Of a stretch of 64,000 nucleotides of DNA, positions 11,216 through 21,841 are shown piece after piece. The DNA comes from Utricularia gibba (Eukaryota > Streptophyta > Magnoliopsida > Lamiales > Lentibulariaceae), in the NCBI GenBank assembly GCA_002189035.1, contig CM007989.1, positions 3,038,001 through 3,102,000 on the forward strand. The letters run 5' to 3'. The notes under the pieces are model-generated. The model saw only the letters and a list, made by a program, of their open reading frames with translations, was not told where the DNA came from and searched no databases. Numbering within the stretch: position 1 is the first letter of the stretch; the number at the start of each line of letters is the position of its first letter. The position numbers and the translations under genes were made by a program.

Positions 11216-13302
11216 TCAGTAGGGAGTGGCCCGGCACTTGATCCGGGCTCTGGATGATTTCTCGACGAGGGCGGTGGATGCCCAGGGGCGGCTGGTGCTG
11301 GACGATTCTGGGGAATCGTCGGAATGCCAGCAGCACAGCCGGCCATCTTCGCCGCCGCTCCATCCGAATATGCCGTGACGATTTATGCCGTTCATCTGCA
11401 CCACACTTCTAATGATTCCTGTGTGACAACCGTCGAAAACAGCTTCTGGGGGTAAGATCCTCTTTGCTGGGTAATCCACGGGGAAGTAGGCGAAGGTGCC
11501 AGCATTTGTGCCTGCTATCACCCACAGGCGATCTTCCTCCTCTGAGTAATGCCAGTCAACAAAGTAGTCGATCTGTGACCAGGAAGTGGGGATCAAATAC
11601 AGTTGTGTGGAAGTGTAGAAGAAAGAGAATCATTCATTCGTTTTGACAGTTTTCTTCTATGGTTTCTTATACTGCTGTCCTTCGGATAAGGGAACTTACT
11701 GGGTCCATGGTCCAGCTCTCTGAGGTCAAAGACCGGGCATTGTCAAAGCTGGCTTCGTTATTGTTATCTCTCCAGTCCCAGACACTGAGGTAGAGAAAGG
11801 AACAGAATGCTAGCACAAAGCACCATCATGGTTGTGGAGAAAGATGGAGGAATTACAACAATCTAACGAAGATGAAACGTGCTTGGGCACACCTCAAGGT
11901 TTCAATGTGTGTTAAACAGCACAGCTTTCGATATCCATTGCCACAAAATCCAATCTTGCTGATTGAAGTCCCCGCATTGAACACCTTTCAAAAGCAAGAC
12001 ACATTATTATGAGGGACAGCATGAAAACCCTGTTAGCATAACAGCAACAGAGTAGTAGAAGGGCAAAAAAAATGGAATTATGAAAAACAGAATCTTGCTT
12101 ACTGACAGCATTTGCTCATCATCGTTAATATCCCCACTGGTATCAAAAAGGCACATCAGGCCATCAACTGATGCGGAAACGAGCTTGTCTTGATGGCCAG
12201 GGACAAAGCGAACCTGAAGAAATCAGTAGTTGTATAAAGTATTGAACAATTCAACTACTAGTATAATCAGTAAAGCTCACACTTTGCATTTATCCTAAAC
12301 AAAAGGTGATGGAGGGAAATACTATAATCCAAGCATCAACATACATTCTAGAAATACACTTCTTGAAGATGACTTGACGAAGATAGTACTTTTCATTCTA
12401 TGTCAACTCTTTTCGGTATCACTACACTTGTTAGACATTTGCTTCTTTTTTTCCCAATTTTCAAAGAAAGGCACCCCATTTACCTGAGTAACATCATCCA
12501 TGTGGCACTCCTCAAGGCATGCTACCTGTTTCATTGTCCTCCAGTCCCAGAATAATATCTAAAAAAAAAGTAAACTTTTGAACTTTTAACGATGATAGAT
12601 GCTACAGAAAGATCTGAGGAATTCAAAAGAATGGAAAGGGTGCTAAAATGGCGAAGTTGCTTGTTCAAGCACTGAAAAAGAGGGCAGCTTTCTACCTGTG
12701 ATTTACATCCAGCTGCAAGAAGATTGTCGCCTGCACCACCAAATGAGAAGCTAAAGGCTTCTTGCATAGAGCCCGTGTCGATACATGACACCTGCATGGA
12801 TAAGTAGTCAGAAATCCTAAGCAAACCCGGTACAGCAGAAAGAGTAAACAAAATGATCAGCAAAAACCTGTTGGAAAGACCGAGAATCCCAGGCTCTGAG
12901 CGTGCCATCAGATGAGCACGAGTACAAAACATGCGGCGAATTCGGCCCAAGAAAAGAAATTTGATTAATCGTCGAAGAATGACCTCTGCATTCTCCGAGG
13001 TACTGCGCCGTCAGGGGCGAGTACAGCTTCACCGCATTCGTTGATAACGATACAGCCATTGACGCCCAATCACACCTGAAATGCACGTATTCCTTCACAA
13101 AATCACAAAAAAACCAAGAACAACCAAACGAAAACTCGACATGATTAAGTCGAAACATATAATCGCGCCTGGGAACAATCTGGAAGACGTAATCGTCGCC
13201 GAAGCTCGCCTGGAACGAGTTTTTAAGACCAAATCGCTTGAATTCGTTCCGATTGAAACTCAATCCCTCTCCTTCAACTTCCATCGCCTCCGCAGTTTCC
13301 AT
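11216..13302 (-). CDS. GTS1: WD40 protein GTS1 / WDR89 homologue
   Basis: This matches Arabidopsis GIGANTUS1, the plant WDR89-like protein that restrains growth and biomass and is linked to ribosome biogenesis. The N-terminus is METAEAMEVEGEG, then RFGLKNSFQASFG and DYVFQIVP. WD-type blades follow: DWASMAVSLSTNAVKLYSP, GHSSTINQISF, CSSDGTLRAWDSRSFQQV, FSFGGAGDNLLAAGCK, ILFWDWRTMKQVACLEE, CHMDDVTQVRFVPG, SASVDGLMCLFDT, HIETL followed by VWDWRDN, and GWSGGEDGRLCCW near the end. It finishes with Arg-Ala-Thr-Pro-Tyr, close to the Arabidopsis His-Ser-Pro-Tyr end. Most introns are GT-AG, but the first seems to have a GC donor (13167-13168): only CCCAG|GC keeps the conserved Ile-Val-Pro-Arg into Cys-Asp-Trp junction. 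Other splice choices for intron 1 remain possible. Confidence 0.92.
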
Positions 13303-13789
13303 CTTCGAATCGAAGTTAGGGTTTCTGGAGGTTTAAGGAGGCAGCACGCCTTCGCGGGTGTTCCCAACTGCTTTCGCAGTTAATTTTCACCATTCATAGC
13401 GGTAAACGTACAGCAGCCCCATGTAAAAGTAAAACTAAGCGAGAGCCCAAAATGGGCCTAGCCTCCGAGGCTTCCAGACAGTACGGCTCTCTTGCAGTAC
13501 TGTGAGCAACAGCTCTCGTCATCACAAGCTTCTGCAACGAAACGGAAGTGGTACTTGCAAATATGCCTCTGATTCGTAAACATAGCTAGCTGGGTGGTAA
13601 TCGGATCGAAAACGACGATTAAGTAGATGTAAAAGGAGTCAGTGAGGAACAAAGAGTGACTTAACATCCAAAATGATGTAGAAGTTTTAACAGAAACCTA
13701 ATAGTCATGATAAATGCGGTTGCCATCAACCCCATGAATGAAGAATCTGGCTTGCAGTCTCCGGTTGCACGATCAACTCAGTGGAGGCT
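13303..13789. other. Spacer between GTS1 promoter and p23 3' end
   Basis: TGGGCC at 13451-13456 is a possible site II motif for GTS1. The rest, including a 69-residue minus frame at 13458-13667, shows no recognisable coding sequence and is probably p23 3' UTR and spacer. Confidence 0.4.
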
Positions 13790-14977
13790 TCACTTAGGTT
13801 CCTGAGTGTTCTCATCTGACTTGCCGATCTCTGCAACCAACCATATAGGCATCAGTTTCTTTCTTTTTTTAAGAGGCAGATTCAGTCACCAATCACAGAG
13901 AACTTAGAAACAGGAGATACTCATCAAGGCATCCAAGTAATCTGGGAACATTTTATCAAGGGAAACGTGCTTCTCCCAGGAATGCAAGCTTAAGCTTTTA
14001 TATAGCAGGACCTATGTATACGGTGCAGTTTAAGTTGACTACCTTCGTCATCACTATCCTCGAGCTCATCCCCCATCCCGTCGCCTCCAAGTCCACCCAG
14101 GTCACCGAATTTCTGAAAGCAGTTACCATGTAAGTATTTCTAGGGGAGGAGCGTGTGAACATGATCTACATAAGCAACTCAAGAAACTGAAAATGTTACC
14201 GAGAAATCCATTCCACCCATATCAAAATCACCTGGTGCTCCTGATCAAGGCATTTAGGAAGATTTTATGGTTCAAATGAGAGGCTAAGAGATAACAAACA
14301 ATTACAATGGAAATTAGAGCATTATGTACCAGTATCATCATCCTCATCCACCCACTTATCCCAATCTACTTTCACGTAGTGAGGTGCCTTTCCCTCACCA
14401 CGCAATAGCTTCTTCCACCACTTCTTCTCCGCTTTCTCCAGAATGCAGATGATGCTTCTAACGCCTATGTTTATTTTGCTCTCCTAACATATGCAACGTC
14501 AAGTTGCAGAAAAATACACAATATGAGCAAAGAAAATACAAGGCAAACAGGAGCACAACAAGTTCAAGGGAGGCTGTCTCACCTCGGCATTGATTTTTTC
14601 TAGAAGATTTAGATTGAGCTCATACTGGTAGTTGTCGGTTCCAGCAACGGCAGAAAATGTGAACGTGCCATCTGGGTCCACATTGACCTTCGGATTTTTG
14701 GCATCCGGAAGCAAAATAGTAAGATAAACGATCCCTTCTCTTTCGGCCCACTTCACCTCAGGGTGTCGGCTGCAATACAAAGCACAAGTCTTTAAGTCTT
14801 CCTAGACGACAGTATCAAAAAAATCATGGCACAAGGAATCTGTTTAGGCACATTTCAAAAAAAAAAAAAAATTCTGAATACTTCAATGCAGAAGACACGA
14901 AAAAAGAATCAAAATCCTCAGAGAAGGTGAACAATCCAGACCTTCAGCATTACAACGAAGAATCAAGCCTACCTCAT
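13790..14977 (-). CDS. p23: Hsp90 co-chaperone p23 (CS domain)
   Basis: p23 binds ATP-bound Hsp90 and slows its cycle. The CS domain reads SRHPEVKWAEREGIVYLTI, LPDAKNPKVNVDPDGTF, FSAVAGTDNYQYELNLNLLE, then SKINIGVRSIICILEKAEKK and WWKKLLRGEGKAPHYVKVD, DKWVDEDDD. Three short exons add GAPGDFDMGGMDFS, KFGDLGGLGGDGMGDELED and a final GKSDENTQEPK. The Gly/Met-rich acidic tail is typical of plant p23-1. The first coding exon is only five bases (14973-14977, ATGAG) before a GTAGGC donor; joined to the next exon it gives Met-Ser-Arg-His-Pro-Glu-Val-Lys-Trp, the exact family start. All other junctions are GT-AG. Confidence 0.93.
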
Positions 14978-15471
14978 TTCTCGAACTGTTCGGATTGCAA
15001 GCGGGGAGTCAGACAGTGAATCTGGAGAACCCTAGAAGCAGCAGGTGGGGGTTTAGAAAGAGGTACGAGTAGATTGACGATTGTACCCTTCTCCTGGAAT
15101 CCAACGTTGTTTTGTAGTTACGTAGCTGGTGACGTATATAGCAAAATCAAAATCAAATAATTAAGTTAATAATTGTTGTTATAATACATATCATAATCAA
15201 CATTATTATGTAAAAATCCATGTAATAATATTTTTTAATCTTAAAATTAATTTATTATTATATTATATTTTTTATTAGATATTTTTATTATTAAATTAAC
15301 AATTTTTTGATTGATCACATAAAATGATTATAATTTAAACTCTTTTAATTTTAGAATTCATACCAAATAAATTTCATCGTATTCAAAAAAGATCTCAAAC
15401 TAACACGACCAACATTGAGCAGTGTTTCCAAAAGTGGATCAATAACATTTTACAGCACAGAAGAAAAAAGT
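14978..15471. other. p23 leader and AT-rich spacer
   Basis: The first 120 bases are p23 5' leader. From about 15120 to 15400 the DNA is nearly pure A/T with no ORF or clear terminal repeats. The remainder is PMS1 3' UTR. Confidence 0.45.
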
Positions 15472-18400
15472 TCACAAGTTGATTGCTTCCTCTTCTTGGG
15501 TCCTATAAATACTCTTCAGGTCAACCAAGTGGCGCATGGTGGGCCGGCCATGGGGGCAGTTCCAAGGGGACTTGAGGCTCGCCAGGTTCTCCACAATCTG
15601 AAAGAAGAAGAAAAGCTATCAGAGAGCATCAGAACGTTTCTGTGGTTCCAAAGGAAGGCTTCTGGTTCCTCAACTACCTTCTGCATTTCGTTCCTCCCAA
15701 GAGAATCTCCGATCATGACGGATGACCGGCATGCGCGTGATGCAAGCATTTCTCGAACCTTGGGTGGACAGACTGAGTCGGAACTGTCTGACCGGTAGCT
15801 TCCGATAGACGAGCATTCGCCATGGTTATCGGAGAGGATGGCAATGAGTTCCTGGACATCTGCAAAGCGCAGGGTAAAAAAACTATTTGGCTGCTCAACC
15901 ACTTCGCCAACAAGTTGTATCTATCTCCTTTGAAGTGAAGGAGCTGATTAGTAACCGGGTTGCAGAACTAGCAGTGGGTTACCTGAAACCCCAAACAGTA
16001 TGTTCTTGCTGAAAGGAACTGCCTTGAGGAGAAAGCGATGTCCAGGTGCAGCGTTGGCATCCTCCTCCAGTAAGAATCCATTTTTCCTGAAATTTGAAGT
16101 CACAGGTAAAGCAGGGCGAATCAGATCACTTGCCGTGGCAACAACTCCTAGTTCGTATCACAAAAACATGAAAGTAAATCAAGGCTGTAGTGTGTTACTG
16201 GAGTTGATCAAGCAATCAGAACAATTGATATATGACAACAGAAGGAATAGTCCAAGTTGGGGGCGTTAGACTGAAAAATGCATTATATTTAAACAAAGCA
16301 CCTTGTGAACAATGTACCTGAATATGGTCATGTGCATTGGAATGATGATCTCTTCTTCAGGAGACAAGTGCATTTTCAATGGCCTGGGTTAAGTGAACTT
16401 GAGAGATGGAGGATAACAAGAATTCACCACCAAAAGAATAATGCAATGTTCAATAGTATCACCAAAAGAGACTTCCTAGCAGCTACAAAAATCTTAGCTG
16501 ACTCTCACCGAAGTAAAGGCTGCTGATTTAGAACGGTCGTCTGTGCCAAGGTCTCATAGTTATACTTCTCATCTGCAGCATGCTAATGCGAATGAAGACC
16601 ATGTCAGCAATGCTACCTTAGATTGAAGTCAATGAAGACATTTAGGCAACACACGCATCACCTGATCCACTATAAAAAGGTCGGAATTCAACTTTCCAAC
16701 AATGAATCCAAGATTAAATTGCCCGATCACCTGCAAAGAAAGAGGGATGGGAATCAATGAATTAATGTGAAAAGTAGAAAAACAAGAAAGTTGGAAACTA
16801 TATCCTTGTGACACATTTCACTCTCCTCGTCCTGAAAAGCTAAATTTCAAATTACTGTGAAAAGCAGAAACCTTCATTTTTCTGAAGTCTTCCTTATTAA
16901 AGAGTCTTTCCAACTCATTCGAAGCTTCCACCAAAGCTTTAGCCTTTCCTTCTTCATTCATAGCTTGGGATACCTCGAGAGATGCTGCGCCGTAGCCCCT
17001 AAGTAAAGAAAATAAATAAAACACCTTATCAAATTTACGGTACTCCAATTATTTATTATCCAATCTGTATACCCGGTAACATCTACAGCTTGTGATTCAT
17101 GGATGATCTGCTGGAGCCTAGATGATCTGTGTTTCCTCCGAGCTATGAAATTCTTGAAACTAAAATGCATTGTGAAACCAACTGTAGGGCTTGAAAAAGC
17201 CACAGGAGGCTCTTGGGAATCATTGGACTGCCAACACCTGGAATTTCCTTCGGCAGTTTTTTCTGAGCGCTCATGATAAACAACTGGTGATCCCTCGTGT
17301 GATTTCTCCAGCACCATGTTTTCCTGCATGAGAAGAAGACTTGGAGCCATGAATGGTTCTATTACAAAAACCCCCTTCATAATGTATACATTTCTTTGTC
17401 TTCTAAAGACTTTCAAACGCCAGAAATTCTAACAACCTTTTTGATGCTGGAAGACTTAGGAGGTTACCTCATTCATCCTACTGTGCTTTTTGTTAATAGA
17501 TAACATTGGATTACAGACCCCATCATCAGCACCCCGGGTCTCAGTTGGCTTTTCAGCTCCACAAGGATGGAGAACACTCTTTTCTGGTTCACTAAACTGA
17601 CCGTCACAAGGCTGGGGAGGCGAGGACTCATTCTCTTTATTGTGATTGCCAACCTTATCAAATTTTTCAGGAGATCCTGTAACTACATCGCAGTTCAGTG
17701 AACAGTTTTCCCTTATTCGGGAACCCATCGGACAGCTTCTGAGAAGTGGGATTTCTGATAGTGGAATTTCAGAAACTTCACGCTTCCTCTTATTTGCAGT
17801 AACAAACTTGTCAAGAGACATCTGAATAGCAGCACAAGAGCTGACACCCTCAGCTTTTTGAAATGGAGAGGATCTTGAATTACCTGGAGATTGATCATCA
17901 GCTTCAGAAACTGAACCAATACTTTGCTCAGCTTGGCCAACAGTTGAATTTTTCGTCATTCTATCATGATCTCCAATGTCAAATCCTACACCAACTGAAC
18001 CAGAAGTGCCACTCTGCATAATCGTATGGCCAGATGAATCTCTTGTGGCATCTTGATATTCTTTGACGTTAATGACACCTACTGTTTTATCATCAAACAC
18101 ATCTACATCTAACACTGATTTCTTGGAAGACATACGAGATGTCTCACTCTGTATATAAAGATCATACTCAGCCATGTCATCATTTAGTTCATCAACTCTA
18201 TTAACTGAATAAGTAGCCTGGTTTGAAGAATAAATCTGCTCCAATGCTTCTCTCAAAGATTGTAAAATCAACATTTCGTTAGAAACAAAAATCTTACTTT
18301 TGTCAGGAGTGACATTGACATCACATGACTGAGTAGGCACTGAAAAATTCATAACAGCAATAGGATATTGCTTGGAATTTGCACCTCGGTATAACTCATT

Positions 18401-19584
18401 GACAAGTTTTCCAACTTTGGGGAACTCAACTGGGCGGCCATTTACAAAAAAGAATTGCCGATCCCCAATGCTACGCCCACTTCCATAACCAGCCTTTGAA
18501 ACAAATCCCTCCACGGTACATCCATCAGCAACACTAACTCGTACAGGTTCTAGGCAGGAAAACATGCTTGTACCAAAAACTGTAATTATATTGTCCCTGA
18601 GTGACCCGCTACCTTGTGTTTTGAGCACAACTGATCTAGCGTTTTTCCCAGTCGTGTTGCTGCAAACTAATCTAACTCCTTTAGAGATTAGAGCATAAGC
18701 CTGAAAAGCAGAATATCGTACCACCGAATCAGAAAAATAGGGGGAGAGAATTGGCAAACACCACAAGATTTAATCTGTATAGGCTTAGAGAAGTCAATCA
18801 ACAGAGTACATGTAATACTTCATTCGGAAAATCTTAAAAGAAGAAGAACCCCAAAAGAGAAAAGCTTACGTTCAACAAGCTAACTAGCTTCCCATATTCC
18901 TTGCGGATATTTCTACGGAATTCTTGGCTCCTCACAGGCAGGTTGGAGAACAATTTCCTGACAGTCACGGTGGTACCAATCTGGCGTGCGCACTTCCTTT
19001 CAGCGGTAAGAAGACCTTTATGATCATATGTCAAATGCGTGGCAACCACCTCGTTCACAGTACGTGTTTCCACAGTCATATCTCCTATTGCACATATGGA
19101 ACTCAGTGCTTCACCTCGAAACCCAAAAGTAGCCAGTGACTGTAGATCTGGGAAAGCCGCTAACTTTGACGTATGGTGCTTCATTGCCAAAACCTCGATT
19201 ACAAAAAAAACAGAGAATAGCCAACATTAACATAAATAGCTCGATGCTAGCCGAGTTGTAAAAGAAAGAACTCAGAAAAACAACAGTTTTCGAAGAAATC
19301 AATCAGGAATCGGCACTGTACAATACTTTAAGTAGGAGTCGAGACCGTATTACCTTAAAATTCTCAGGAGAAATCCCAGAGCCATTGTCGATAACTTGAA
19401 AGGAATCGAGACCGTATTCCTTCAGCGCGATTTCAATACTGGTTGCCCCGGCGTCTAGGCTATTCTCGACGAGCTCCTTCACGGCGGATGCCAAGTCTAG
19501 GATCACTTGCCCAGCGCAAATCCTGTGCACGACACTCTTGCTTATGGGCTTGATTGTTGCGCGATTTCCAGCCACGTCTTCCAT
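15472..19584 (-). CDS. PMS1: DNA mismatch repair protein PMS1 (MutL family)
   Basis: PMS1 pairs with MLH1 as MutL-alpha, which nicks the new strand during mismatch repair in the nucleus. The N-terminal GHKL ATPase motifs are all present: [45 protein letters not shown], and [16 protein letters not shown]. These are followed by [16 protein letters not shown] and [15 protein letters not shown] of the transducer domain. A long, poorly conserved linker fills the large exon (about 17465-18700). The C-terminal half has [14 protein letters not shown] and the endonuclease metal motif [12 protein letters not shown], which is split by an intron after Asp-Gln (16660). The end includes [29 protein letters not shown] and a short acidic tail. 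The start [21 protein letters not shown] matches the family. No frame break was found. Confidence 0.95.
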
Positions 19585-19948
19585 GAGGGATTCAAGAAAG
19601 AAGAATCACATGAAAAATACGAGAATGGTTTCACCACACGAACATCGAGCCGCCGAAAAAAAAACCTGCCCTATAAAGTATTCCCCGTCAAGCGACGAAG
19701 TAGAAGCCAACAAGAGACCCAAATCCCACGATCATACCATGACTACAAAGCTTTTACCGCCAAAAAACCTGCGAGTCCGACTCTTGACGATGCCTCTGAA
19801 CAGGTCTTAAACCCCGGGAACCCAAAATTCGTGGTGGATAATAAAAAAGTTTTTTTAAAAAAATGACAGCATTCCTGATTTTTTTTAATAATAAAAAATA
19901 TTACATAGTACAGAGTCCCTCACCCCGAATTCAGTCGGGAAAAAGGAG
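19585..19948. promoter_or_regulatory. Divergent promoter region of PMS1 and AlkB-like gene
   Basis: Only 364 bases separate the two start codons, so PMS1 (-) and the dioxygenase gene (+) probably share a bidirectional promoter. An A/T run lies at 19843-19895. No specific motif was identified. Confidence 0.5.
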
Positions 19949-20818
19949 ATGGCGGAGGAGCTGAAATTCATTCTCAGAGAAGTCTTCGGCGATTCGTCTT
20001 CGGAAAGTGATGGCGATTCGATTTTCAGAGACGGTGGCCCAACTTGGGAAACGGTTGACGGAATCAACGGCCTATCAATCTGCAGGAACTTCTTTTCTGA
20101 GGAACAGCAGTACTCCTTGCTATCTGCTCTTGGAAATGGTAAAAAAAACATTTACTTGGAATTTCCCAACTTCGTTCTTGGAATCAATGGCTTACTCTCC
20201 ATCACCTGGATGCAGAGGGGTACTTGTCAGAAAATTCTCAGAATCAGGTCCTGTGAAGGCCCGTAAATGTTGCCCTGTTAAGTTCCTGCTTCGTGGGTCT
20301 GACTCTGTAAACTGTGTAGGCGATGAGATTTGGGGACCTTCCCATTTGGGCGATGGAAATTTCGAATCTTATTCGTGAAAATGTTCTCAAAACACAAGTT
20401 TTCCCATCGGAATTGGTGTCTCGTGAGCCCTTTTTCAACCAAATGATCGTCAATATCTACCAACCGGGTGATGTCCGTAACTTCTCCATTCTTACGAACT
20501 GCTGAAGAAAAATTAATTCTTTATCCTTTCCAGGGAATCTGCGCTCATGTTGATCTTCTGCGGTTCGAGGATGGCATCGCTGTAGTTTCACTGGAGTCCT
20601 CATGTGTTATGCATTTTACTCATGTCGATGATCAAATGAAGACGAAGATCCCCGTTCTTCTGACGCCGGGATCGTTAGTTCTGATGTGTGGAGAGGCACG
20701 ATATCGTTGGAAACATGAGATTAACCGGAAATGCGGATCCCAAATCTGGGATGGTGAAGAAATCACGCAAAAGAGAAGAATTTCCATCACTCTTCGAAGA
20801 TTATGCCAAACGGAATGA
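19949..20818 (+). CDS. AlkB-like 2-oxoglutarate/Fe(II) dioxygenase
   Basis: This resembles Arabidopsis At4g02485, an ALKBH8-like 2OG-Fe(II) oxygenase. Exon 1 encodes MAEELKFILREVFGDSSSES, an acidic stretch and GINGLSICRNFFSEEQQ before a GTAAAA donor. A later exon from 20322 reads AMRFGDLPIWAMEISNLI, FFNQMIVNIYQPGD and ends at 20469. The last exon from 20534 holds the iron/2OG core: HVD (first His and Asp ligands), DGIAVVSLES, MHFTHV, LTPGSLVLMCGEARYRWKHEI (second His and the Arg that holds 2OG), and KRRISITLRRLC. The donor after 20469 is taken as GTCCGT because only that keeps the family's QPG-acidic-GICAHVDL order. The short segment linking exon 1 to the exon at 20322 was not found with confidence, so the model is incomplete there. 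It could act on tRNA or protein; the substrate is unknown. Confidence 0.82.
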
Positions 20819-20949
20819 CCACACAATTCCAACGCATTCAAGCAAGTTTTGTTTACATGCAACAACAGTCTTCACTTACAGTCGCACTTCAGAGCTTGTT
20901 TTACAGAGAGAACACAGGACAAAGGACTGTTTTTTTCTTTGCTTCTGTA

Positions 20950-21516
20950 TCAGTGATACACAAGCCTGGCATTAAAAGCAGCAAGGAGCAAAACCCACAA
21001 GAAGCACGGCTTTACCAAGTCACCAGCGATGGGATTCATCCTCGAGAAAGCTCTGGAGCACGCGATGAGTATACCAAACAAGGCTCCACACATTGCCAGC
21101 CCCAAACGAACCGCCCCTGCTCCGAACACAGCAGGGTACCATAAAAGGCTGATCAAAAGCTGGCCCAGGCAAAGCCCGAGAGTCGCAGGGCGGCGGTGGA
21201 AGCCTCCGTCAGCCCAAATCATCCATGCCGAGAGTCCCAACAAGAAGGCCGCGGACAACGACGCGAGATGAATCGCCCACAGCGGCGGAAAGTAGAAAGG
21301 CTTATCCAGAGTGCGGTACCGCGCACTGGAACCGAAGAAGAAAATGTCTAGGAGGGTGAGCGAGAAGGGAAAGACAACGCCCAGGATCAGTGAGCGTAGC
21401 CCACGCGCCGCCCTTCCAGTTTTCTTCTGTTTCACCTCCGCTGACGGAGGGGCCGCGGTTGCAGCAGGCGCGGGTTCTTGTTGTGTAGTTCGGTGTGTTA
21501 GATCCTGAGAAGCCAT
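20950..21516 (-). CDS. TSPO: Translocator protein TSPO (TspO/MBR family)
   Basis: This intronless 188-residue protein is a homologue of Arabidopsis TSPO (At2g47770), an ER/Golgi membrane protein that binds heme, is induced by ABA and stress, and is removed by autophagy. A polar plant-specific N-terminal extension of about 40 residues (QDLTHRTTQQEP through VKQKKTGR) precedes five hydrophobic segments: SLILGVVFPFSLTLLDIFFF, FPPLWAIHLASLSAAFLLGL, LGLCLGQLLISLLWYPAVF, LGLAMCGALFGILIACS and FLWVLLLAAFNARLVYH. The FPPLW and LLISLLWYP stretches match the family. The length is typical for plants. It converges with the AlkB-like gene (131 bases apart) and diverges from the LRR gene. A perfect ACACGTGT element lies 227 bases upstream, in agreement with ABA control. 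Confidence 0.93.
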   Translation of the reverse strand: MASQDLTHRTTQQEPAPAATAAPPSAEVKQKKTGRAARGLRSLILGVVFPFSLTLLDIFFFGSSARYRTLDKPFYFPPLWAIHLASLSAAFLLGLSAWMIWADGGFHRRPATLGLCLGQLLISLLWYPAVFGAGAVRLGLAMCGALFGILIACSRAFSRMNPIAGDLVKPCFLWVLLLAAFNARLVYH

Positions 21517-21742
21517 GAGAATGAGCGAAAGGAGAAACGAAAATGGTTTTGGTTATATGGAGCCGAGAACTGTGGTTGATGGACACGCGGCGGCGATTAT
21601 GATGAGAGCGTGGACACGGAACGGAGACGCGTGGCGAGGTCGCCGGAGACGTCGGCATTTCATAGGATTAGTTTAGACGAAAGAGCATTGCTCGCTTGCT
21701 GCCTAAATTAGCAAATAATAAATTAATTAAAATTATCTTAGG

Positions 21743-21750
21743 ACACGTGT
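21743..21750. promoter_or_regulatory. ABRE/G-box between TSPO and the LRR gene
   Basis: ACACGTGT is a perfect palindromic G-box with an ABRE core. It lies 227 bases before the TSPO ATG and 92 before the LRR gene ATG. GACACGCGG (about 21581) and GACGCGTGG (about 21628), both nearer TSPO, resemble coupling elements. TSPO is known to be ABA-induced in Arabidopsis; which gene the element serves here is inferred. Confidence 0.55.
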
Positions 21751-21841
21751 AAAACAAAGGCCCAATTACAGAAGCCCAATGGTTCTCTTCATCAAATGTC
21801 GTTCTACTCCATTACCGGCTTCAGAGATTTTGACTGGTAGC

